This document shows positions 35,743-45,750 of a stretch of 47,549 bases of DNA, piece after piece. The translations under genes and the position numbers were made by a program. How positions within the stretch are numbered: position 1 is the first letter of the stretch; each line of letters begins with the position of its first letter. This DNA comes from Saprospiraceae bacterium (lineage in GTDB: Bacteria > Bacteroidota > Bacteroidia > Chitinophagales > Saprospiraceae): positions 1 to 47,549 of the forward strand of contig JABDMH010000095.1 in assembly GCA_013001595.1 (NCBI GenBank), given 5' to 3'. Below the pieces are notes generated by a model that had not been told where the DNA came from, made no database searches, and saw only the letters and a program-made list of their open reading frames with translations.

Positions 35743-36511
35743 CTTCGATATCATGTATCCTGGTAATAGTACATGCGCAAACCTCTAGTTGAGGACATCC
35801 TGTAAGCGAAGGGATTTACCTGAACTTGCAGATATGTGGCATTTGATATTGGCAGCACTTACCGATAGATCGGAAGAGATAACCAATTGAATTCGTGTCT
35901 GAAGAACGCAAGATGAAGTGTTCTCGGCTTGAAGACTTCCCCAAAAATGGTACTGCAATCGCCGATTTATGAATGACATCAAGTATTATCATGAAATATG
36001 TTGAGCCTGTACTACCCCATGAAAGATTAGTGGAATGCCCTCTATCATATCCGATCAAGCAACCCAAGTCATAGACCTTAGATTCCCGGTACCACCATCA
36101 TCACATGACAATCCGAGAAACTGAGATTGTTCATGCCACAATTGCCGGATGTGCTGAAATTCCAGAATGGATCCACTACCTTCATTATTCTATTCGCTTA
36201 AAAGTCCAATCCTTTAGGATCCTAAAACCTGGGCGGTAGAATGCATCAATGAACCTACAGGACTCATTTTAGCTGATTCGTTGATCGGCTCTCGTTGTGC
36301 AGTAATCCCAGCCTGGATACCTGGACAATGTCCAAACAAACTTTTTATTCGGTCGAAGTTTACTGGGATGACTATGTCTGAGAATGGGAATACAAAGGAG
36401 GACAATTTTAACTGAAGATGGACCGGCATTCATTTCTTACTCACAGTCTTAGGAATTACTAGTTTCCAACTTTTATTTTACGCAACCAATATCTCCATTT
36501 GTTCGCCAGTG
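35743..36511. other. Decayed region without intact genes
   Basis: 769 bases with only broken frames. The one segment with a protein-like pattern is on the plus strand at about 36222-36425, listed separately as a possible GH3 remnant. The rest gives no match that I can support. Given the pseudogenes to its right, this looks like eroding DNA rather than regulatory sequence. Confidence 0.5.
36222..36425 (+). pseudogene. Possible GH3 beta-glucosidase remnant
   Basis: Translation gives GLILADSLIGSR then AVIPAWIPGQ, close to the GH3 C-terminal-domain pattern in which a GRPL strand is followed by an A-W-x-P-G motif. A one-base frame change after it gives NFLFGRSLLG, similar to the ADVLFG...G stretch that follows in GH3 enzymes. 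There is no start, no upstream domain and no terminal part. The evidence is a short pattern only. Confidence 0.3.
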
Positions 36512-38624
36512 CTATGAGGTCTCTTGATTTTCATACTTAACCTGAAATAGCATTTTATATAAAACGGGTACGAATAGCAGGATTATACTGGTAGCAAAGA
36601 GAAGGCCTACCATGATGGATACGGCCATGGGCTCCCACATCAGTCCGCCGCCAAGATAGAGCGGTATCAATCCAAGCGTGGTCGTAAAGGTAGTCAGCAT
36701 GATTGGTCTAAATCGTTGTTGGGCTGCTGAAACGATGCCATCAAAGGGCGCTCTTCCGCTTTCTTCAATCTCGATCTTTATGCGATCAATCATAACTATG
36801 GCATTATTGATAACGATGCCAGCTAAAGATATCATACCCATAAATGCAAAGAATCCAAAAAATGAGCGGAATAGCAGCAGTCCAAATATTACCCCAATAA
36901 TACCTAATGGAATGGTGGCGAGTACGATAAAGGTTTTTCTGAAAGAGTTAAATTGCAGCACCAGAAGTAGCAAGTATGATAAAACCTGCTAATGGAAATT
37001 GTTCAGCGACTGCCCCCATGGCATCACCACTTTCCTCAGACTCACCACCCAACTCATAAGAGTACCCTGGTAGCCAATCATCAGAATGCTGGGAAAGCCA
37101 TGGTCTCGTTTGACTAGTGATTTCTGGGGCCGTAATTCCTTCGGCTGCATCACAACTGATGGTCAGGGTTCTAAACAGATCGAGATGAAGCAGTTTAGCA
37201 TAACCCCAGTCAGGTTTGATATTGGCAACCTGCAGAACTGGCACTTTGGCATTTGTACTTTGGGAAAGAATATTGATACCTGATAATGCCCGCACATCCA
37301 GGTCTAGGCTATTCTGATTTCGCATCAAGATTTTTAAGTTGTCGTCTCCATCACGGTAGGATCCAGCTACCGCACCATCTAGGTTGGTCTGTAGTGAAAC
37401 AGCAATGTCCTGATTGGTCAATCCGCCCTGTTCGTCTTGTCGCGATCAATTTCAACAATGAATTTCTTGATTATGGGTCCCCAGTCATCACGGATGTTTT
37501 TTGCACCAGAGATGGAATTCATTTTCTGTTTCACAACTTCCATTATCTTAAACAATTCTTCAGGAGATTCGCCAGAAACCCTTATGGCGACATCAGCACC
37601 ACCACCACCCGATAATAGGCCCATATTTACTATGGTATCTGGTAGATTTTGAAAGCAGTAGTCGTCTAGTTTTCTGATTACCAGCGCATTGTCTGCAAAG
37701 CTGGATGTATTCAACAACATATGTGCATAGCCAGAATTTGCTTCTCCCGGCTGGTAACCCAAATCATAAGATTGCGGACCTTCCCCTATGAAAGCCGTCC
37801 AGTCGACAATACCACGATCTTGGCCCTCTTTTGTGACCAGCTCCTTGGTGATGAATTCCTCGATTTGCAGAATGACTTCTTCGGTGCGTTCGATTTTAGT
37901 GCCCGATGGCAGATTAAGGTCAAGGGGTACTAAATTTCGATCACTATCGGGAAAAAAGATAAAGGGAATTTTTCCAAATAGGCTAAGCGAACCGACGAAC
38001 AATGCAATGATAAGAGCCGTGAATAGGAGGGGACGTTTAGTGACCACATTAAGATGGATTTGTAATAGGTATTCAATCGGTCGAATAAGTCCGGTGAGCT
38101 GTTGGTCTGTCCTTTCTGTTTCGCTTTTATAAAGTAATATCCTAAAAAGGTCACCATAGTCATGGCTAGAATCCAAGAGGATAGCAGGGCTAGGGTGATA
38201 ACCACGAATAGCGGCCCCATGATTTCATCCATAGTGCTTTCGGCGAGAAAAAAGGATAGAAATGCTGCGGAAGTAGAAGCGACGAAACTAGTAAAGGAAT
38301 AATCAGTTCTTGACAAGCTTCAACTGCTGCATCAATGGGTTTGGACCCATTTTCCAATTTGACCAACATGGTTTCGGAAACCACAATGGCATTGTCAACC
38401 AATAGACCAAGCGCCATAATGAGTGCTGCCAATGAGACTTGTGTTAATCCGACATCCAGCAAATTCATTAGCCAAAGGGTCATAATCATCGCCATAGGTA
38501 TTAAGCTGGCCACCACAAGGCCTGTGCGAAAACCAAGGAATAGAAGCATGACGGCAAGCACAATGGCCACGGATTGAAAGACATTTCCCAAGAAACCGGC
38601 AATCTTCTTATCTACATTTTGATC
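36512..38624 (-). pseudogene. Shattered RND efflux permease (AcrB/MexF-like), N-terminal third missing
   Basis: Consecutive pieces in changing frames rebuild the C-terminal two thirds of an RND pump. They are: FLGNVFQSVAIVLAVMLLF (transmembrane segments 2-4 with the GLLVDNAIV motif), FFLAESTMDEIMGPLF, the periplasmic docking/porter part (VPLDLNLPSGT, GGGGADVAIRVSG, EIDRDKTNR, LTNQDIAVSL), then LLLVLQFNSFRKTF and GIVINNAIVMIDRIK with the final membrane segments. Breaks are visible near 38270, 38080, 37420 and 36965. An in-frame stop lies directly upstream of the first residue at about 38624, where flavodoxin-like remnant sequence begins. No adaptor (MFP) or TolC gene is nearby. It cannot make a working pump. 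Confidence 0.93.
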
Positions 38625-38633
38625 CTAGGCTGC

Positions 38634-38772
38634 CAAGTTTTGGCATGCCGGTGTGCCGGAAAACGTTAAAAATATGATCGGCTTCCGTGGAATTCCGGAT
38701 TCACTGATCCAATTGGCATAATGTTCCGTACTGTCATATTTACTGGTGAAAAAAAAATTGCTCGGTTTATCT
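38634..38772 (-). pseudogene. Decayed partial duplicate of the flavodoxin gene
   Basis: Two blocks match the flavodoxin gene at 32129-32650: 38634-38696 with 32386-32449, and 38697-38772 with 32579-32651. The intervening 129 bases are deleted. In the second block I count 8 substitutions and a 2-base indel over about 75 bases. The start codon has become ATA (TAT on the plus strand) and the frame is broken. The copy begins within a few bases of the end of the RND remnant, which suggests the junction of an old rearrangement. Confidence 0.85.
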
Positions 38773-39137
38773 CTACTTTTTTAGAAAAAAAAGAAGGTCG
38801 TTCAGTGACGAAAAAATGCAACCAGTGCTCTTTACCTAATGAAAATACTGGCCCTAGCAGGCTGAGTCTATGTATCAACGTGCTCATTATTCTATTGGGT
38901 TGAGAATTACTTTGATCGCCAGCATATGTGAGGTTCATCATGAGTGCGAGAGATCAAAAGAATTACAGGTTGATCGCAGATTCGCATCACCTTGAAGCTG
39001 TTGTGTAATAGCGGAAGTTAGTGCCTTGAGTATTAACCTCAAGCAGCATCTATTTTGTCTATTGATTAGGAAGGTTGTCTAAAAAATCTTAGATTAAGGC
39101 TGCCTCCCAGCATCATCTCTCTACTCATACACACTCA
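38773..39137. other. Intergenic region upstream of peroxiredoxin
   Basis: 365 bases with A-rich tracts and no credible gene. It holds the promoter region of the gene at 39138, but no motif is clear enough to call. Confidence 0.5.
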
Positions 39138-39863
39138 ATGAAGAATCTTCTGATTATCATCGCTGTCCTTATTGCAGGTAATACACTTTCTGCTCAGTCT
39201 AGAAGCTCACAACGAATTCCTTTGATCGGATCTCAGGCCCCAGCGTTCAAGTCTTCGTCGACCAATGGACCTATTGCGTTTCCGGCAGATTTTAGTGGCA
39301 AATGGAAAATATTATTCGCCCATCCTAGAGATTTTACCCCCGTTTGCTCTTCTGAGATTCTTGACCTAGGTTACAGGCAAGATGAATTTGCAAAGCTGAA
39401 TACTCAGATTGTGGTCTTGTCGGTGGATAGGATGGTGTCACATCAGAGTTGGAAAGCAGACCTGGAAGAAATAGATTTTAAAGGACGAGGTAAGGTGAAA
39501 ATTGGATTTCCGTTGGTCGTTGACAGCACATATGCCATTGCCTACAAGTATGGTATGGTAGACACTGAGAACAATCCCAAGCAAAGCGTCCGAGGCATAT
39601 TTTTTATTGATCCGGAGAATAAAATTAGGGCTTTCCAATTCTATCCCAGCGAGGTTGGAAGAAATACCGATGAGATCTTAAGGACTTTGACAGCCCTTCA
39701 AGTACATGACCAAAATAAAGATATGCTGCTACCTGCTAATTGGCGGCCCGGTGATGACTATATGAAGGCATTCTTGACTCCAGTAGATAAAGAGGAATTG
39801 AAGAGACCGGATTCGGATTTATATTACATTAATTGGTATATGATTTTTAAAAAGGCAATATGA
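39138..39863 (+). CDS. Exported 1-Cys peroxiredoxin (Prx6-like)
   Basis: 241 residues with a signal peptide (MKNLLIIIAVLIAGNTLSAQ). Thioredoxin-fold peroxiredoxin with the active site HPRDFTPVCSSE; Cys70 is the peroxidatic Cys and is the only Cys in the mature protein, so it is a 1-Cys type. The C-terminal part has LLPANWRPGDDYM, which matches the Prx6/AhpC-like C-terminal domain, and a longer tail than usual (LKRPDSDLYYINWYM). It would reduce hydroperoxides in the periplasm or outside; the reductant is unknown. It is 42 bases from the OMP barrel gene, so the two may be co-transcribed. Confidence 0.92.
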   Translation: MKNLLIIIAVLIAGNTLSAQSRSSQRIPLIGSQAPAFKSSSTNGPIAFPADFSGKWKILFAHPRDFTPVCSSEILDLGYRQDEFAKLNTQIVVLSVDRMVSHQSWKADLEEIDFKGRGKVKIGFPLVVDSTYAIAYKYGMVDTENNPKQSVRGIFFIDPENKIRAFQFYPSEVGRNTDEILRTLTALQVHDQNKDMLLPANWRPGDDYMKAFLTPVDKEELKRPDSDLYYINWYMIFKKAI

Positions 39864-39905
39864 TCTAATGATAGATCTGTTATCAACTAGTACAAGTTTG
39901 ACCAC

Positions 39906-42341
39906 ATGAGCCTAATGAAACCTGGCCTACTATCTATCCTCATATTATCTGCAGCCATTTTGAGCGGTTTTGCTCAAGGGGGTACATCTAAGATCGAAGG
40001 ATACATTTATAATCCTGACAACACACCTTCTGCGTTTTCCACTGTGGTGCTAATGAATAAGGACTCTGTATTTATGGATGGCACGATAAGTGAGACAGAT
40101 GGTTCTTTTTTGATCGAGGATTTGGCAGCAGGTAATTACTTGATTATGGTCAGAAATATAGAATTTAAAACATTTGTTTCGAATCTGATAGCGCTTGAGG
40201 AAGATGGACAATTTGTGTTGGATCGTATCCAACTGGAACCGAGCGTCAACACACTTGATGAGATTGTGATTAGGGGAGAAAGGGCAATATTGGAAATACA
40301 TCCGGATAAAATGGTTTACAATGTGGGGAATAGTGTCAATGCTTCCGGAAATAATGGCTTAGAATTGTTGAGTAAATCTCCAGGGGTCTTAGTAGACATG
40401 GATAACAATATTCTTCTACAGGGGAAATCTGGGGTGCAGATTTTTATTAATGGCAGACCCTCTCGCATATCAGGTAGTGACTTGACAAATATGTTGGAAG
40501 GGATGCGGTCGGAGAACATAGAATCAATTGAAATTATATCCAATCCTTCTTCACGGTTTGATGCAGAAGGTTCAGGTGGGATCATTAACATTGTTCTGAA
40601 GAAGAACACCAAGATCGGATTCAATGGAAATATCATAAGCAGCTATTCTAGTGGATTAAGGGCGCGGTCTAGTGTTGGCACCAGTTTGAACTATAGCGGT
40701 GAGAAGATCAATGTTTTTACTAGTTTCAATTTGTCGGACAATGATTTTTTGGAAATCCGTAATGAGTCCATGCTGCGCCGAGATTTCCTATTGGACATGG
40801 ATTCTAGAACTACGATAAATAGAAGGGGTATAAATTTTTCAGGTGCACTAGATTACCAGGTAGGCGCAGAACAGTCTTTAAGTGTTGATGTTAGAATATT
40901 TTCCAACGATAGACATGAAATATTGGGCAGCGATACCTATATTTTTGATGTGAAGGAGGTCATTGATCCAGAGTTACTGGTTGCGGAGGCGATCGATAAT
41001 GCCCAAAGTGCCAACTATAATGGTAATGTACATTATAGTTTTAATCCGAATAAGAGCTCAAGTCTAACTGCCGATGTTAGCTTCGGCAAATTCTCATCTG
41101 ACAGGAAAACGCTGCAACCTAATCTGTATTATAATGAAACCGGATCAGAATTGTTGCGCTCGGTCAACAGCGAGTTTAATTCCAACACTGATATTGGTCT
41201 TATGTCGGCGCAAATTGATTATGAGAATAAATTAGAAAACTATTCCATTTCGACCGGAGCCAAGTTCTCTTACATTCAAACGGACAACCAGCTTGCATTC
41301 TATGATCTATTGAAGGAAGATCTGATATTGAATGTTAATCGAAGCAATGATTTTGCCTATTTGGAAAAGGTTGCTGCCGCATATGCGATTGTTACAGCAA
41401 AACCCACCAAGACCTTATCTTTGAATGCCGGTCTTCGTATTGAGAATACTTCTTCTCTTGGAGAATTGGAAAGTGCCATTGTGACTGCAGATGATGTGGT
41501 AGCCAGAAACTATACTTCTCTTTTCCCAAACGTGAGTGTAGCCTTTGATAACCAGGGTGATCATACCTTTAGCCTTGGTATCGGAAGGCGGATTACCCGG
41601 CCAAATTATCAGGATTTGAATCCTTTTGAACGCAAATTGAGTGAACTCGCAGCTTGGAGGGGTAATCCTTTTCTACAACCGAATTACATCACAAATTATC
41701 AAATGAGCTATTCTTTCAAGAGGAAACTCGTATTGTCTAATACCTATAGTGTTACTAGCAATTTCTTTGCTAATATATTTGAGGTGGTAGGCGACAAAGG
41801 TAATGTGATTATTCCCAGGAACATGGATAAAGTGACAAGCAACGGACTGTCCATTAGTTATCCTCAGAAAGTATTTGACTGGTGGGAATTTTCCACATTC
41901 TTACTTTATAATTATACGACCTACAACGGGGACATTGAAGGTACCAACATCAGTTTGGACGCAAATATTATTAATTTCAGATGGCAGAATAAGTTACAAC
42001 TTCCATTAGACGTTACCATGGAATTGTCCTGCTTTGCATCGAGTCCGTGGATCTGGAGGGGTACGGTTTATGTAGATGGAAACTATCGCATAAATATAGG
42101 CTTTAGGAAAGAGTTTTTTAATAAAAGGTTCTTACTGCAATTGAATGCCAATGACCTTTTCAATTCGGGCAGTGTATATTATTATGATAGTGATTATGGT
42201 GGAATGATTATTAACGGGGACATTAATTTTGATGGACGTAGAGTGGCTCTGAGCGCGACTTATAAACTAGGAAATAGCAAGGCAAAGTCTAGGAGGGGAA
42301 GATCAGCAATGGATGATGAATTGAAAAGGATTTCCGAATGA
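39906..42341 (+). CDS. Outer-membrane beta-barrel protein with regulatory-like N-domain
   Basis: 811 residues with a signal peptide ending near SGFAQ. Order: carboxypeptidase-regulatory-like domain (about 28-105), plug-like region (EIVIRGERAILEIHPDKMVYNVGNS, SKSPGVLVDMDNNILLQGKSGVQIFINGRPSRI), then a long barrel. The end (YKLGNSKAKSRRGRSAMDDELKRISE) is the charged tail usual in outer-membrane beta-barrel family proteins (OMP_b-brl_3) rather than canonical TonB receptors. Transport of an unknown substrate, or a signalling role, is possible. It follows the exported peroxiredoxin gene closely in the same direction. Confidence 0.92.
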   Translation: MSLMKPGLLSILILSAAILSGFAQGGTSKIEGYIYNPDNTPSAFSTVVLMNKDSVFMDGTISETDGSFLIEDLAAGNYLIMVRNIEFKTFVSNLIALEEDGQFVLDRIQLEPSVNTLDEIVIRGERAILEIHPDKMVYNVGNSVNASGNNGLELLSKSPGVLVDMDNNILLQGKSGVQIFINGRPSRISGSDLTNMLEGMRSENIESIEIISNPSSRFDAEGSGGIINIVLKKNTKIGFNGNIISSYSSGLRARSSVGTSLNYSGEKINVFTSFNLSDNDFLEIRNESMLRRDFLLDMDSRTTINRRGINFSGALDYQVGAEQSLSVDVRIFSNDRHEILGSDTYIFDVKEVIDPELLVAEAIDNAQSANYNGNVHYSFNPNKSSSLTADVSFGKFSSDRKTLQPNLYYNETGSELLRSVNSEFNSNTDIGLMSAQIDYENKLENYSISTGAKFSYIQTDNQLAFYDLLKEDLILNVNRSNDFAYLEKVAAAYAIVTAKPTKTLSLNAGLRIENTSSLGELESAIVTADDVVARNYTSLFPNVSVAFDNQGDHTFSLGIGRRITRPNYQDLNPFERKLSELAAWRGNPFLQPNYITNYQMSYSFKRKLVLSNTYSVTSNFFANIFEVVGDKGNVIIPRNMDKVTSNGLSISYPQKVFDWWEFSTFLLYNYTTYNGDIEGTNISLDANIINFRWQNKLQLPLDVTMELSCFASSPWIWRGTVYVDGNYRINIGFRKEFFNKRFLLQLNANDLFNSGSVYYYDSDYGGMIINGDINFDGRRVALSATYKLGNSKAKSRRGRSAMDDELKRISE

Positions 42342-42509
42342 GAAAGAGGGTATCCCCATCAGTTACCGTATCCAGTAGCCTCGGCTTTTCACATCTTGCG
42401 ACAAAATCCAGCAGTCTTTAATATTGATTTTTTGGTTCGTTAATTCGTTCCTTCTTTGCCAGCTAGCGTAAGAATGATAGGTAATCATTGAGCTAACCAT
42501 TAATAGTGG

Positions 42510-43118
42510 CTACAGATCCTTCTTGTATCGTTCCACCATTTCCTCCTGACTTTCAGATGGGATCGTCTTAGTGCCGAGTTGATCACTTAACATTGTTCCA
42601 ATGGTCGGAAATCCAGGCCTGTCGATGCGGTAGGTATCTTTCCAAAGTTCTGATCGCATCAATGCCTTGGCGCAATGAAGAAAGACTTCTTCAATCCCGA
42701 TTTTAAGACAAGCCTTGGGTGGATGCTGCTCTTCTGAAAACAGGTGGAGGGTTGTGGCATCGGTAGTGATGAGGCCCCGACCATTTATTCTCAAGGTCTC
42801 ATCAATTCCTGGGATAAGGAACAGGCAACCAACAGCACCTGTATCAACAATATTCATGAGACTGTCTACCCGATTGTTTCCCTTGGCATCTGGTATGATC
42901 AAAGTTTGGTCATTGATGATTTTGACAAATCCAGGTTTGCCGCCCCGAGGGGAGGCATCCACTTTACCGCTGCGATCGAAAGTGCTCAACACCAAGAAAG
43001 GTGAGCAGGCAATAAAATGCTTAGCATGCTTTTCCAATTGGTACAGCACCTTATCTTTTGCCCGTCCTTTGGGCCAGCCATATATGGCTCGTAACTCCTC
43101 AGTATTGCTGATGGTCAT
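42510..43118 (-). CDS. PPOX-type FMN flavoprotein (MSMEG_1061-like)
   Basis: 202 residues, cytosolic. Pyridoxamine-phosphate-oxidase-like split barrel with hallmarks of the MSMEG_1061 subgroup: FLVLSTFDRSGKVDASPRGG, FVKIINDQTLIIPDAKGNNRVDSLMNI, CLFLIPGIDETLRINGRGLITTD and EVFLHCAKALMRSELW. It should bind FMN or F420-like cofactor and act on small molecules; the reaction is unknown. It stands alone and is divergent from the DUF1080 gene to its right. Confidence 0.93.
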   Translation of the reverse strand: MTISNTEELRAIYGWPKGRAKDKVLYQLEKHAKHFIACSPFLVLSTFDRSGKVDASPRGGKPGFVKIINDQTLIIPDAKGNNRVDSLMNIVDTGAVGCLFLIPGIDETLRINGRGLITTDATTLHLFSEEQHPPKACLKIGIEEVFLHCAKALMRSELWKDTYRIDRPGFPTIGTMLSDQLGTKTIPSESQEEMVERYKKDL

Positions 43119-43348
43119 AGGTTCTGACTTTTGTTGATGGTAGAAAGTTAGACATTTTAAATGCTCAGTGCACCCACATTGGTAGTTTCAGCTTTCTGTT
43201 TGGCTCAGTGCTATACTTTCTAAAGATTCCAAGTGTAACTGGGAGTGTCAGATTCCCGCCGAATCCACCAAATATGCCGGCATGGACTCTTGAATTTGAC
43301 TCACTCATTGCCAGCTTTTACTTATCTTCTCGGCCTAAATCTTTTAAT

Positions 43349-44035
43349 ATGCACAACGTAATTCTTCTCTTTCTATATGTGGGGGGTATGGCCACGTTCA
43401 TGCCACAAGACAATTGGCAGCATCTCTTTAATGCGAAAAATTTGGAAGGTTGGGAAGTGAAAGGTGCAGCGGAAAGCAACTTTTTTGTCGAAGATGGCAT
43501 ACTGGTGGCTGAAACAAAGTTGGGCTTGCCCAATACATTTCTAGCGACCACTAAGGAATACGAAGATTTTGAGCTGGAGGTGGAATTTTGGGTGCCCGAC
43601 GGTATCAATACGGGCGTACAGATCAGAAGCGATGTTTATAGTGCTGAGACCACTACACCTTATCTGAATGGTAAACTTGAAGCCAGTGAGCGTACTTGGG
43701 AAGCAGGGCGCGTACACGGCTATCAGATTGAGATCGATCCGTCAGCGCGCGCGTGGACCGGTGGTTTCTACGAGGAGGGTGGTCGTGGTTGGTTGGTACC
43801 GCTTTCTGACAATGAACAGGCTAGACAAGCATTCAAGAATAACGACTGGAATCATTTTCGCATCATGGCCGATGGTAAGCATTTCAAATCTTGGATCAAC
43901 GGGGTAATGGCAGTAGATACCCATGATGACATGGCTGTATCGGGCTTTATTGCACTACAACTTCATAGCATCAAAAATCAAGAACAAGAGGGCAAGCAAA
44001 TTCGCTGGAGAAACATCCGTATCAAAGAGCTTTAG
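43349..44035 (+). CDS. DUF1080 (3-keto-glycoside hydrolase-like) exported protein
   Basis: The ATG at 43349 is preferred because it opens a signal peptide (MHNVILLFLYVGGMATFMPQ); the frame is open back to 43208 but that extension looks non-coding. The 228-residue product is one DUF1080 sandwich: WQHLFNAKNLEGWEVKG, FFVEDGILVAET, YEDFELEVEFWVPDGINTGVQIRS, GRVHGYQIEIDPSARAWTGGFYEEGGRGWL, NDWNHFRIMADGKHFKSWING and IRWRNIRIKEL. Compared with the 6821 protein it keeps the long central GYQIEIDP...GG loop seen in active 3-keto-disaccharide hydrolases. It would act outside the cytoplasm. Confidence 0.9.
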   Translation: MHNVILLFLYVGGMATFMPQDNWQHLFNAKNLEGWEVKGAAESNFFVEDGILVAETKLGLPNTFLATTKEYEDFELEVEFWVPDGINTGVQIRSDVYSAETTTPYLNGKLEASERTWEAGRVHGYQIEIDPSARAWTGGFYEEGGRGWLVPLSDNEQARQAFKNNDWNHFRIMADGKHFKSWINGVMAVDTHDDMAVSGFIALQLHSIKNQEQEGKQIRWRNIRIKEL

Positions 44036-44213
44036 AAGCATCCTCATCGGGTTAATCGCCGTGAGTACAGCTTATGTTATTTTTAGATAATCATTTTGAT
44101 TACAGAGCACATTTCTACTGAATCGTGTTATTTTGGTTCGACAGATCCGTTGATGAAGCATACATCAATCTAATCCAGATGGAGAGGGACTGTAGATTCC
44201 AAACGACAAATAC

Positions 44214-44405
44214 ATGCATAAGCACAAAAGGACTAGGCTATTGATTATTTTAGGCGGTCTGCTGTGGGGAATTCCGCTATTTTCCCAATTGTTATTACGT
44301 GTTTCCACAGATACGGAGGACATCTTAAAAGGTTTAGGAGCTGCTTTCTTGATTTCCGCTTTGTTTGTACAGCGCAAAATGGAGAGAAGGGTTGGAGCAG
44401 AATAA
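44214..44405 (+). CDS. Small two-helix membrane protein, unknown function
   Basis: 63 residues: a basic start (MHKHKRTR), a first hydrophobic segment (LLIILGGLLWGIPLFSQLLL, about 9-28), a polar turn (STDTEDILKG), a second shorter one (GAAFLISALFVQ, about 40-52) and a charged end. The positive N-terminus and paired helices fit a small inner-membrane protein. I do not recognise a family. Length and composition support it moderately. Confidence 0.5.
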   Translation: MHKHKRTRLLIILGGLLWGIPLFSQLLLRVSTDTEDILKGLGAAFLISALFVQRKMERRVGAE

Positions 44406-44616
44406 AGTGTATCCTTCCGAGCTCAACCCTTTTCCTTTAGTATAGAAAGGACCACATCATGATAGGGGCTACTTAGTATTTGGTGGAGTATTTGTTTATA
44501 AAAGGCTCCTTTTTTCTTTGCGTTTGGAGAGTTAATTTAGGAATCATACGATTTGATGTAATCTGCACGAAGTGATACCTATACCGTATGGTTGCTATAT
44601 GCTATAGAAGACCTAC

Positions 44617-45750
44617 TCATTTCAGATACTCACTGGTTTTGTTTTTGATCAACCAAAATATTTCACCACCAGGATTTACGATGCCGTCATGCGTGTTGGT
44701 AAAAATGATGAACCCTATTTTGGTATCTGGATGAATGAATAGGGTAGTGGCGGTTCCTAATTCTAATCCACCAGTGTGTCCATACCAGCCCCCCAGGTAT
44801 TCGTTCCAAAGTAGGCATTTTCCGCTGGCCATATTCTGGATCTCCAATGCACTACGTACAGATGCTTCGTGTATAATACGTGTGCCATCATATGTACCAT
44901 CGTTGAGATAGCAGAGTGCAAAATAGCTGAGGTCTTCCAAGGTTGATTTTATCCCACCAGCAGCATATACCCTATTGTCGAAATGGGTGCTTGCTTTCCC
45001 CTGTTTATCGTAGAGCAATGCGATCCCATCGCGATCTAAATCAGCATAATTATAGCTTGTGCTATGCATATTCAATGGAATAAAAATATGCTCCTTACAA
45101 TACGTTCTAAAATCCTGGCCGCTTAATTCTTCTACGATATAGGCAGCGACGCATGTCCCTATATTTGAATAGTTTTCAAAAGTACCTGGCTCAGTGAGTT
45201 GCCACAAATGGCTGTCGAAATTGCCTCCATTGGTAATCAGATACTGCGGGACCCACTCACTGGGGGGCGGTCCCATATCGGCTTCAAACGGATTCCACAT
45301 TCCGTTCTGACTATTAAACATTCCGGGTTTGGATAACCCGGATGTATGAGTAAGCAACATCCTTGCAGTTATTGGAATATCAGGAAATTGCGGATGTCTA
45401 AATAGGATTGGCAAATAATTGTTGATGTCTTCATCCAGATGCAACAAACCCTGTTCTTCCAGTTGCATTATGGCGGTCACGATAAACAGTTTCGAGATTG
45501 AGCCAATGTGATACATGGTTTCACCATCAACTTCGATTCGCTTTTCTTGGTCCGCATATCCCAGGTGCCTTTGCCATTGTATGCCATCTTCGTTAAAAAT
45601 ACAAGTAGATAAAGAGGGCAGATTTCCGGTGATATATAGTTGTTCTAATTTCGCATCTATATCTATTCTAATTGCTTCCTTTTGGCAACCTGCCAAAATG
45701 ATACATGCACTTAGGGTGATGGCAATATATACTCGGCACTCAGATTTCAT
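44617..45750 (-). CDS. Beta-lactamase-family serine hydrolase lipoprotein
   Basis: The ATG at 45750 is preferred over the one at 45777 because it begins the lipoprotein signal (MKSECRVYIAITLSACIILAGC) and overlaps the upstream gene by only 11 bases. The 377-residue product is a class C-like penicillin-binding fold: YHIGSISKLFIVTAIMQLEEQG with the S-x-x-K nucleophile pair (Ser84/Lys87), MLLTHTSGLSKPG, FENYSNIGTCVAAYIVEE with Y-S-N, and WYGHTGGLELG with the H-T-G triad. It could be a D-amino-acid peptidase, esterase or transpeptidase. It is translationally coupled to the barrel protein gene upstream. Confidence 0.92.
   Translation of the reverse strand: MKSECRVYIAITLSACIILAGCQKEAIRIDIDAKLEQLYITGNLPSLSTCIFNEDGIQWQRHLGYADQEKRIEVDGETMYHIGSISKLFIVTAIMQLEEQGLLHLDEDINNYLPILFRHPQFPDIPITARMLLTHTSGLSKPGMFNSQNGMWNPFEADMGPPPSEWVPQYLITNGGNFDSHLWQLTEPGTFENYSNIGTCVAAYIVEELSGQDFRTYCKEHIFIPLNMHSTSYNYADLDRDGIALLYDKQGKASTHFDNRVYAAGGIKSTLEDLSYFALCYLNDGTYDGTRIIHEASVRSALEIQNMASGKCLLWNEYLGGWYGHTGGLELGTATTLFIHPDTKIGFIIFTNTHDGIVNPGGEIFWLIKNKTSEYLK

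Noticed and set aside
38335-38577. Plus-strand frames across the RND remnant
   Set aside because: They are antisense shadows of conserved membrane segments of the pump.
43208-43348. Longer start for the second DUF1080 protein
   Set aside because: The 47-codon extension is Pro/Ser-rich without a signal, while the internal ATG at 43349 starts a clear signal peptide.
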